Origin: Ignavibacterium sp.
GTDB lineage: Bacteria; Zixibacteria; MSB-5A5; GN15; PGXB01
Direction of reading: 5' to 3'
Assembly: GCA_020724775.1 (NCBI GenBank)
Contig: DYGG01000002.1
Coordinates: forward strand, 62,992-106,524
DNA length: 43,533 nt
Position 1 is the stretch's first letter, and every line of letters begins with the position of its first letter. Under the pieces are notes generated by a model. It ran no database searches, had not been told where the DNA came from, and saw only the letters and a list, made by a program, of their open reading frames with translations. Position numbers and translations under genes: made by a program. Below are positions 1 to 6,905 of this stretch, piece after piece.

Positions 1-108
1 CAATCAGCAGGAGAGGCAATTTGCGGGATATTCAGGCTGTCCGCGGTCTTAAGGATTAAGGCTTATCTGCCGATATCATAAGGAGATAAATAAGATGAAG
101 GTGATACT
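1..108. other. 5' edge: possible gene tail and upstream region of the histidine kinase gene
   Basis: All three plus frames are open at the left edge. The frame starting at base 3 gives a protein-like tail ending LRDIQAVRGLKD at a TAA at 57-59, so a preceding plus-strand gene may end here, but I cannot identify it. An AGGAG at 81-85 precedes an ATG at 95 that opens a 20-codon frame (95-157) overlapping the histidine kinase start in another frame. A second, weaker AAGGTGA at 99-105 lies just before the kinase ATG at 109. Confidence 0.3.
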
Positions 109-1926
109 ATGCCCGACTACAAGGATGCGACAGAATCTGGCACTGGAGTTTTTGTAAGTAAGCCGAAATCATCAGGTGACAAGACAGAAAGGCTGCGGTT
201 AGGAGACACCGGCAGCGTTCTGGCACAGATGGAAGCGGCGCTTGACGAAATTGCCGGTGAAAATCCCCGTATTGAAGCGGCCGAGAATTCTGCCACCACC
301 CGGCTCGAGGACCTGAGGGCAGTCCTGGAGGTTTCCCTGGCGGTGAATTCTTCACTGGTTCTTGAAGATGTGCTGCAGATGGTGATGCAGAAAGCGATTG
401 AACTTCTCTCAGCCGAGCGCGGTTTTATAATGCTTCTGGATGACAAAGGAGAACTTCAGTTCAAGACGGCGTATAACCTTTGCAAAGAATCCCTGATGGA
501 GGAGGATTTCCGGATTTCCAACTCGATAGCCAATCAGGTGGCGGCGAGCGGCAAATCGATTTATACCTCGGATGCCCAGGCTGACCAGAGATACGCCAAT
601 CAGAAATCGGTTCTGGAACTGCATCTTCGCTCCATCATGTGCGTGCCGCTCAAGATTAACAATCGGGTCATCGGGATAATCTATCTCGATAATTCCTCTC
701 AGGCAAAACTGTTCCTCAAATCCGACCTTTTTTTATTTGAACTTCTGGCGCAGCAGGCGGCGCATGCCATTCATAACGCCAGCCTGTATGACCGTCTTCT
801 CGACCTCAAACAGTACAATGAAAAAGTTGTCAATAATTCGCCGGTTGGAATAGTTGTCATTGACACCGACTATCATCTGGTGTCGATAAATGACGCCGCC
901 CTGGCGACGTTTGATAAAGATAAAGACAAAATCCGGCTCTTCACACCTAATGAGCCTTCGACCACGTTTTTCGAATTAATTCCTGAAGGGGAGCGGGGGA
1001 AGTGGCGTCAGATGATCGATATGGCGCTTGGCACCCGTCAGCCGCTGGAGGATTCGCGCTATTTTCATAATACCGGATATGACGAGAAAGTCTTTTCCGT
1101 CAAACTTTCTCCTATCAAAAAACTGCCATACGGGCACGATGGGCTGATTCTTATCATTGAAGATATCACCGAGAAAGTGATCATGGAAAAGTATGTGATT
1201 CTCTCCGAGAAACTGGTGGCGCGGGGCGAAATGGCGGCATCGATAGGCCATGAACTGAACAACTACCTGGCGATAATCGCCAACAATGCGGAACTGCTGT
1301 CGCTGAATCTTCAGCGGGGGCAAGCAGAGAAAGCCTCATACAACTCCAAGCAGATAATCGAGAGCATTTCCAAGATGAAACGGTTCACCGACGGTCTGAT
1401 GGATTTCTCCAAGATGGACACGGAGGTGGTGTCGTACGACATCAAGCATCTCATCGAAGACCTGCTCTTTTCGCTCAAGGCGCAGAACCGTTTCAAAAAG
1501 ATTGTCTTTTCAGTCGATCTGGGGGCGGTCTTACCATCGGTTCAGATTGATGTCGGACAGATTCAGCAGGTTCTGATGAATCTCCTCAATAATGCGGCAG
1601 ATGCCCTGGAGCAGAGGGGGAAAGATGAAGAAGCGGCCGGGAATCATGATTTTACCCGCAAGATAGAAATACAGGCGGCATTTGACGAACCGCGGGCGCA
1701 GATAAAGATATCTGTTGCCGACAATGGTTGCGGCATACCGGAGGAGGCGCTCTCCCGCATTTTTGTGCCGCACTACACCACCAAAGAAACCGGGCATGGT
1801 CTGGGACTGGCAAACTGCAAAAAGATAATCAAGAATCATGGCGGTGAAATTGCGGTGGTTTCCAAGCAGAATGAAGGCACCACATTCATTATCAGTTTGC
1901 CCCTGGAGCACGTTTCGAAAAAATAA
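109..1926 (+). CDS. Soluble GAF-PAS sensor histidine kinase
   Basis: A cytoplasmic two-component sensor kinase of 605 residues with no transmembrane segment or signal peptide. Domain order: a charged N-terminus, a GAF domain at about 67-228, a PAS domain at about 235-360, a HisKA dimerisation domain with H-box GEMAASIGHELNN (phospho-acceptor His381), and a HATPase domain with N-box MNLLNNAADAL, G1 box DNGCGIP and G2 box GHGLGLAN near the C-terminus. All ATP-binding boxes look intact, so it should autophosphorylate. No response regulator is present in the window, so the partner is elsewhere or upstream. The ATG at 109 follows AAGGTGA. The next gene, a Ser/Thr kinase, begins three bases after the stop, suggesting co-transcription and a shared pathway. 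The GAF ligand cannot be predicted. Confidence 0.93.
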   Translation: MPDYKDATESGTGVFVSKPKSSGDKTERLRLGDTGSVLAQMEAALDEIAGENPRIEAAENSATTRLEDLRAVLEVSLAVNSSLVLEDVLQMVMQKAIELLSAERGFIMLLDDKGELQFKTAYNLCKESLMEEDFRISNSIANQVAASGKSIYTSDAQADQRYANQKSVLELHLRSIMCVPLKINNRVIGIIYLDNSSQAKLFLKSDLFLFELLAQQAAHAIHNASLYDRLLDLKQYNEKVVNNSPVGIVVIDTDYHLVSINDAALATFDKDKDKIRLFTPNEPSTTFFELIPEGERGKWRQMIDMALGTRQPLEDSRYFHNTGYDEKVFSVKLSPIKKLPYGHDGLILIIEDITEKVIMEKYVILSEKLVARGEMAASIGHELNNYLAIIANNAELLSLNLQRGQAEKASYNSKQIIESISKMKRFTDGLMDFSKMDTEVVSYDIKHLIEDLLFSLKAQNRFKKIVFSVDLGAVLPSVQIDVGQIQQVLMNLLNNAADALEQRGKDEEAAGNHDFTRKIEIQAAFDEPRAQIKISVADNGCGIPEEALSRIFVPHYTTKETGHGLGLANCKKIIKNHGGEIAVVSKQNEGTTFIISLPLEHVSKK

Positions 1927-1929
1927 AAA

Positions 1930-4900
1930 ATGAATGCCTCGGCTATCGGAGAGGAATATGAAATAATCCGCTCTCTCGGTCAGGGAGGAACGGCGGAAGT
2001 ATTCCTGGTGAAAAACAGGAATAGGAAGGTTCATTCTGCTCTAAAAATGCCTTTGAGCCATAGCGCCGGGGACCTTGCAACATTTCGGGCGTTAATAAAT
2101 CGTGAATATGAAATAATAGGGGGGCAGCGTTTTCCGGGGTTGGTGCGTCTACGAAAATTAAACGATTCTCCCACTCTCCCCTATCTGGAAATGGAGTTCT
2201 GCCCCGGAAAGTCGCTGGATACGATAGGACGAATTGACGACCGGCAGGAACTATTGCGGCTTCTTTCCTCCTTAAGCATAACCCTTTATTATCTTCACCT
2301 GGCGGGCGTCGCCCACGGAGACCTCAAGCCGCATAATGTCTTTGTAATAAGCGATTCTCTTTCGGCCGGTCCGGGAGTGACCTTTATCAGCAAGATATCG
2401 GATTTTTCCCTGGCAATCAAAAATGGGGAAGATGTCGGCAAGAGGTTGGGAATAGGGACAGTCGGCTATATGGCTCCGGAAACAATTCGCAGCGGAGCGC
2501 TGGATTATCGCTCAGATATTTTTTCCCTGGGAGTTATCGTCTATCTGTTAGCGACCGGACGGCACCCTTTTATGGCTGATGACAGCGACCCGGTCTGTAC
2601 CAATGCCGCGATTCAGGAGATAGAGCCGCCGCCGCCATCGGCAATTCGTGCGGAGATACCGGCATCTCTTTCGGAAATCATAACGCAAATGCTGGATAAA
2701 CTCCCCGAGAAAAGGCCTCAGGACGGATTTGAACTCTGCCATCGGTTAAAAGCGGCCGGCTCAGACTACCCTTTTGAGAGAATTATCAGGCCGAAATATC
2801 TAATGCAGGCATGTAACAACCTTGACAATCAGCCGTTCCTGGAAAAAGAGTTTGTTCGATTCACGGCAGGTATCAAGAATCGCCTGTTTGACTTTGCCGG
2901 AACCAGGCGCAACAGTTTGAGAAGTCTGCTGGAGGTTAACTACTCACGCGGGAAATTTCTGTGGAAAGAGGGGGCTCTCGTGTCGGCATCTGATGCGCCA
3001 GAGGAGATAATTTTGCCTGCAAAACTGCGCCGTGCCCTGGAGAACGAGGTGAGAAGACTTACCTTTCAACAGAAGAGAATGGCTATAAAGATTGCCATTG
3101 CCGGTGATACTGAACGGGCAAAGAATCTGGGAGTAGAGCCGGAATCGGCGGAGCGCGAAACATATACTCGGCCTATTCTGTATTGCTTGCGAGAAAATAT
3201 ATCGGCAGCCACTTTACAAAGACAGTCAACGGTTCTGGCACAGAGGGCGATAGAGCAGTATAAGAGCATAGAACTGGGGGCGGAGCTATACCTTCAAGCA
3301 GGAGACTTCAAAAACGCCTATGCCGCAGTGATGGAGGCATCGGACCTCAGGATTAGCCGCAACGAGAATGCGGAAGCAGTAGCGCTACTGAGTGAACTGG
3401 AAGGACTGGCAGCGGGAGAGGAAGCGCGAAGCGAACTTCCGTTGATTTTAATGAAAAAAGCGGATGCCCAAAAAGGAATGGGAGAACTGTCGGCGGCTGA
3501 GGATTGCTATAAAAAGATTATCGCCTTGTATCAAAATGAGCCCCCGGATAAACTTCTCGCTGAGACCTATAAAGACCTGGGCGACCTTTACAGGATGAGG
3601 CAGGATTTTGAATCGGGGATATCGGCCCTTCAGAGAGCGGAAGAGATTTATTCGGCGCTGGGAGACCTTCTGGAATTGTCCCATACGATAAACAATCGGG
3701 GGAATATTCATTGTGTCAGCAACCGATTTGATGAAGCGTTGAAAACTTTCCGGATGGCGCTGCACATTCAAAAAAAGTTGGGAGCCAGGAAGGATATTGC
3801 TTCAACTCTGAATAACATTGCCGTCACTTATTTTTCAAGGGGGCGTCTGCGGCGGATGGTGACAATCCTCAACGCGGCACTTCGGATGAACGAAGAATGC
3901 GGCAACATGATAGAAATTGCCCGGGTGCATAATAATCTCGGTTTTGTGCATAATGAAATGGGTGAAACGGCAAAAGCGATTGCCAGCCTCTCGGAGTCGC
4001 TAAAGATAAACCAGAGAATAGGCAACAGAAGAGAACTTCTTTACAACTATGAGAATCTGATACAGGTAATGATAAGAGGCGGGCGACTTCGCGATGCTCT
4101 GCGATATCTTGCCGAGGGCGCGACGCTCTCCGAAGAACTGAATGATCGACATCACTCCAGCATGTTTGCCGGATTCGTTGGGATAATACAATGGAGAATG
4201 GGGCAATATGGAAAAGGGCAGGAAAATCTTCTTAAGGCGATAGCGGGGACAGCGGAACTGGATAATAGACTTGACCAGACATTGTATCAGTTGGCGCTGG
4301 CGGAACTTCATGGGTGCATCAATGACCATGAGGGAGCGTTGAAGATTTTGTCTGAGGCCGAAAAGGTCGCCGAGTCCATTAATGATAAACGGGCGGCAGC
4401 ATCCATTTCAACTTTACGGGCGGTTTTGAACCGAGATGTGGCATTGATGGAAAAGGCGGAGAAACTTGCCATTTCAAACAATGTGGCGCGAGACCTCCAG
4501 TTGGTTCAGTTGAGAAAGGGGCATCTTCTGCTGGAATACGGCAAACCGGATGAAGCGGTAAGCGTTCTTTCCGGTTTGAGATTCCTGTCAGATGAGGAGC
4601 ATATTGACATTGAAGCCGCCGGATATTTTCGAGACCTGGGCAAGGGGTATCTGGAAATCGGGAAAATCGATGAAGCAAAGGGCTGCTTTACTCAAGGAGC
4701 CAGCCTGGCGAAAAGAGTAGGCTTAATTCCGGAAATGGCTGAGTGCCTTATCGGAATGGGACGAATCAGCGCTATGTCCGGCTCTTTTGAAAGCGCGTAC
4801 GAATATTATCGCAAGGCAATCAGACTTATAAAGACGATGGCCGAAAGCATCGATGACGAGAACTTGCGGCAGCAATATCTTGAGGGTGGGAAGATAAATT

Positions 4901-4965
4901 ATCTTGCGGTTGAGATTAAGAACCTGAATCGGTTCCTGGGCAAAAAGATGGGGGCAGGCCGTTAG
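1930..4965 (+). CDS. Ser/Thr protein kinase fused to a long TPR array
   Basis: 1011 residues. The N-terminal protein kinase domain (about 8-275) has a glycine-rich loop GQGGTAEVF, ATP-binding Lys39 in SALKMP, catalytic loop HGDLKPHN (Asp131, Asn136), GTVGYMAPE and a DYRSDIFSLGV helix-F segment. Two positions differ from the consensus: HRD is HGD, and the magnesium-binding DFG is DFS (Asp158-Phe159-Ser160). The invariant Lys and both Asp residues are kept, so activity is plausible. A linker leads into roughly 570 residues of tetratricopeptide repeats (about 430-1000), a superhelix normally used for protein or peptide binding. There is no transmembrane segment. It follows the histidine kinase by three bases, so the two are probably one operon. 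Its stop codon lies inside the hairpin that terminates the opposing peptide gene. The architecture resembles bacterial kinase-TPR regulators; the substrate is unknown. Confidence 0.92.
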   Translation: MNASAIGEEYEIIRSLGQGGTAEVFLVKNRNRKVHSALKMPLSHSAGDLATFRALINREYEIIGGQRFPGLVRLRKLNDSPTLPYLEMEFCPGKSLDTIGRIDDRQELLRLLSSLSITLYYLHLAGVAHGDLKPHNVFVISDSLSAGPGVTFISKISDFSLAIKNGEDVGKRLGIGTVGYMAPETIRSGALDYRSDIFSLGVIVYLLATGRHPFMADDSDPVCTNAAIQEIEPPPPSAIRAEIPASLSEIITQMLDKLPEKRPQDGFELCHRLKAAGSDYPFERIIRPKYLMQACNNLDNQPFLEKEFVRFTAGIKNRLFDFAGTRRNSLRSLLEVNYSRGKFLWKEGALVSASDAPEEIILPAKLRRALENEVRRLTFQQKRMAIKIAIAGDTERAKNLGVEPESAERETYTRPILYCLRENISAATLQRQSTVLAQRAIEQYKSIELGAELYLQAGDFKNAYAAVMEASDLRISRNENAEAVALLSELEGLAAGEEARSELPLILMKKADAQKGMGELSAAEDCYKKIIALYQNEPPDKLLAETYKDLGDLYRMRQDFESGISALQRAEEIYSALGDLLELSHTINNRGNIHCVSNRFDEALKTFRMALHIQKKLGARKDIASTLNNIAVTYFSRGRLRRMVTILNAALRMNEECGNMIEIARVHNNLGFVHNEMGETAKAIASLSESLKINQRIGNRRELLYNYENLIQVMIRGGRLRDALRYLAEGATLSEELNDRHHSSMFAGFVGIIQWRMGQYGKGQENLLKAIAGTAELDNRLDQTLYQLALAELHGCINDHEGALKILSEAEKVAESINDKRAAASISTLRAVLNRDVALMEKAEKLAISNNVARDLQLVQLRKGHLLLEYGKPDEAVSVLSGLRFLSDEEHIDIEAAGYFRDLGKGYLEIGKIDEAKGCFTQGASLAKRVGLIPEMAECLIGMGRISAMSGSFESAYEYYRKAIRLIKTMAESIDDENLRQQYLEGGKINYLAVEIKNLNRFLGKKMGAGR

Positions 4966-4975
4966 CCCTGCCCCC
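4942..4975 (-). terminator. Intrinsic terminator of the peptide gene, overlapping the kinase-TPR stop
   Basis: An inverted repeat with a perfect 9-bp GC-rich stem (GGGGGCAGG at 4950-4958 against CCTGCCCCC at 4967-4975) and an 8-nt loop. On the minus strand it is followed within three bases by five T residues (plus-strand A run 4942-4946). There is no T-run on the plus side, so it points to minus-strand transcription, that is, the 23-residue peptide gene. Confidence 0.75.
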
Positions 4976-4996
4976 GCCATCAACTTTCAAAGGAGC

Positions 4997-5068
4997 TTAT
5001 TGCCCGCCAAGGCTTAATCCTACGGGGGCGATTTTCTCCTCAAGTCTCTCGATGGTGAGTGTGTACAT
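4997..5068 (-). CDS. 23-residue peptide, candidate RiPP precursor or signal peptide
   Basis: A 23-codon frame whose product starts MYTLTIERLEEK and ends APVGLSLGGQ. It is too short for routine gene callers but has a complete set of signals. On the minus strand, AAGGAGG (plus 5076-5082) sits seven bases before the ATG. A promoter-like TTGACT-16-TATTTA lies at 5185-5212, a hairpin in the leader at 5102-5116, and an intrinsic terminator at 4942-4975. The first half is charged and likely helical; the last ten residues are small and hydrophobic with a GG near the end, which could fit a leader plus core layout. There is no signal peptide or Cys. No radical SAM enzyme, peptidase or exporter is adjacent. 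It converges on the TPR-kinase gene. I do not recognise a named family. The gene call rests on signals rather than homology. Confidence 0.65.
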   Translation of the reverse strand: MYTLTIERLEEKIAPVGLSLGGQ

Positions 5069-5101
5069 CAATCCACCTCCTTCGAAGTTGAAGTTAACGT
5101 T

Positions 5102-5116
5102 CCCGGCTAAACCGGG
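5102..5116 (-). other. Hairpin in the leader of the peptide mRNA
   Basis: CCCGG-CTAAA-CCGGG, a 5-bp GC stem with a 5-nt loop, about 34 bases upstream of the peptide start codon on the minus strand. It would lie in the roughly 110-nt 5' leader predicted from the promoter. It could stabilise the message or regulate translation. No T-run follows, so it is not a terminator. Confidence 0.4.
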
Positions 5117-5184
5117 CTTCTACTTGTTTAATAATTGCGAATTTTCCTCTTAAGGGACTATCTTAGAACGCCTCATTTTCTAAT

Positions 5185-5212
5185 TAAATATTATTCTTTA
5201 GCCAAAAGTCAA
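5185..5212 (-). promoter_or_regulatory. Predicted sigma70-type promoter of the peptide gene
   Basis: On the minus strand, TTGACT (plus 5207-5212), a 16-bp spacer and TATTTA (plus 5185-5190). This would start transcription near 5178 and give a leader of about 110 nt before the peptide ATG at 5068. It lies in an AT-rich region typical of promoters. Confidence 0.5.
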
Positions 5213-5456
5213 GCAAAATTATCATTAGAATTCTCAAAAGACAGCAAATAACTTAGACTTTTCGGTCATAAATATTCCGTAAATCGTTATATCATAATAT
5301 ATTACAATCTATTCGCAATAATCTTAAAAGAGCCATAATGGATTGCTTTAATCCAGATTGCGATTCCGGCCGGAATCATTTGCGAGGTATTTTGAAAATC
5401 GGCGCGATAGATTAGAATCAAGATTAAATTGGCGCTGATTTTCGCGTCGTTTTCCC
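5213..5456. other. AT-rich intergenic stretch
   Basis: This is part of the 580-base gap between the kinase-TPR gene and the FAD oxidoreductase. I see no supported gene. The only clear structure is a perfect 16-nt palindrome, GATTCCGGCCGGAATC, at 5362-5377. A 62-codon minus-strand frame at 5302-5490 has no convincing ribosome site and unremarkable sequence. Confidence 0.5.
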
Positions 5457-5506
5457 TTGACTTATCCCCTCTCTCCCCTAAATTAGCCAAGTGAAAAGTT
5501 TCACTT
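5457..5506 (+). promoter_or_regulatory. Predicted promoter and palindromic operator upstream of the FAD oxidoreductase
   Basis: TTGACT at 5457-5462, then a weak -10, TAAATT, at 5479-5484 (16-bp spacer). Immediately downstream, where transcription would start, is a palindrome with 8-bp arms: AAGTGAAA (5489-5496), AG, TTTCACTT (5499-5506). Its position suggests a repressor site controlling the gene starting at 5546. It is not followed by a long T-run, so I prefer an operator to a terminator. Confidence 0.4.
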
Positions 5507-5545
5507 TTAACTGATTAGTTTTCTTTATATTGACGGGATTTAGAT

Positions 5546-6694
5546 ATGACCAAGAGCGCGGATGTTGTCATAGTTGGTGGCGGGATTTTAGGTCTGGCGA
5601 CGGCATATGAACTAGCAAGGCGGAAATTCGGGAAAATTGTTATCCTGGAAAAAGAACTTTTTTTAGGCGCGGGAGCAACCAGCAAATGTGCCGGCGGTAT
5701 TCGCGCGCAGTTTACAACCAGAGTAAATATTGAAATGTCAATGCTTTCCGAGAAGATACTGGCCAATTTCGAGGACGAAGTCGGGTATCACGCCTTATTC
5801 GACCAGGTCGGCTATATGTTCCTTCTCTCAGATGAGAATGAACTGGCAGAATTCAGTAAGGCCGTGGAGTTGCAACGCTCACTGGGGCTTCCGGTACAGT
5901 TGATAGAGCCATCGGAAATCAACAAAATCGCGCCGGAAGTTAGGACTGATGATATAATCAAAGCGACTTTTTGCAAAAATGACGGATTGGCGGACCCCAG
6001 CGACTTGATTCAAGGATATGCTACCGGCGCACGACGATTAGCAGTTGAGATAAGCGTTGAGACCGAAGTGACCGGAATCAAGACTTCCGGAGGGAAGATT
6101 GCCGGAGTGATGACAAACAACGGGGAAATTGCGACCCCGCTGGTGGTGAATGCCGCCGGTCCCCAGGCAAAACTGATAGGCGATATGGTCGGAATCAAGA
6201 TACCGGTTGAACCGATACGAAGACAGATTGTTACAACCGGGGCGCTGGACTTTATCCCAGCAACATTTCCGATGGTGGTTGATGTCAAAGCGGGACTATA
6301 TTTCCATAAAGAGTCACCCGGTTTGCTGCTGGGCTGGGCCGATAAGTCAGTACAACCGTCCTTTGATATCTCCGTTGACCCGGAATATACTGATACTATT
6401 CTGATGAAAGCGTTGGAGCGGGTGCCACGTCTGGAGACAGCCGAAGTCTCAAAGGCCTGGGCGGGATTGTACGAAACGACTCCGGACCATCATGCTATAA
6501 TCGGCTATGCCGAGGAGATAGATGGATTATTTCTGGTCACCGGATTTTCGGGACATGGTTTGATGCATGCGCCGGCAGCCGGCATTGTTACGGCGGAAAT
6601 CTTGACCGGTAAGAATCCCTCAATAGATATCTCACCCCTGTTGCCGCGTCGATTCGCCAAAGGATCGGTTCACGAAGAAACCAACGTGATATAG
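5546..6694 (+). CDS. FAD-dependent oxidoreductase, DAO family (sarcosine oxidase beta-like)
   Basis: 382 residues with an N-terminal dinucleotide-binding motif VVIVGGGILGLATAYELAR and the usual conserved Gly-rich C-terminal segment VTGFSGHGLMHAPAAG, which contacts FAD in D-amino-acid oxidase-type flavoproteins. Length and layout fit monomeric DAO-fold enzymes that oxidise secondary or N-methylated amines (glycine, sarcosine, proline or hydroxyproline type). The substrate cannot be told from sequence. It has its own upstream promoter and palindrome. A 211-base gap separates it from the GlmL-like gene, so the two may not be co-transcribed, although both families occur in amino-acid catabolism. 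The ribosome site before the ATG is weak. Confidence 0.85.
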   Translation: MTKSADVVIVGGGILGLATAYELARRKFGKIVILEKELFLGAGATSKCAGGIRAQFTTRVNIEMSMLSEKILANFEDEVGYHALFDQVGYMFLLSDENELAEFSKAVELQRSLGLPVQLIEPSEINKIAPEVRTDDIIKATFCKNDGLADPSDLIQGYATGARRLAVEISVETEVTGIKTSGGKIAGVMTNNGEIATPLVVNAAGPQAKLIGDMVGIKIPVEPIRRQIVTTGALDFIPATFPMVVDVKAGLYFHKESPGLLLGWADKSVQPSFDISVDPEYTDTILMKALERVPRLETAEVSKAWAGLYETTPDHHAIIGYAEEIDGLFLVTGFSGHGLMHAPAAGIVTAEILTGKNPSIDISPLLPRRFAKGSVHEETNVI

Positions 6695-6905
6695 GATAAT
6701 TTGAACCGGTTACCTGTTTGAGCATTCATAACGGGCAAGAGTTCAATAACTACGGGTGAAGGTCTCCATCCAAAAAGGAGTTTACAAAGGGGGAAACAAA
6801 TGTTATATTTTTTGTCTTTGAAGACGGGACCTGCGGTATCGGGGAAGTTCCGGGACCGGCGGGTAAGTAATTGAAAACGAATATCTTGTCATAAGCGAGT
6901 AAAAG

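Noticed and set aside
5302-5490. 62-codon minus-strand frame in the intergenic region
   Set aside because: No ribosome site, it overlaps the palindromes and the predicted promoter, and its composition follows AT-rich noncoding DNA.
6800-6874. 24-codon plus-strand frame before glmL with AAGGGGG upstream
   Set aside because: The ribosome site is only fair, there is no promoter or terminator of its own, and the sequence shows no recognisable feature. The overlapping frame ending GEVPGPAGK looks protein-like but has no start codon.
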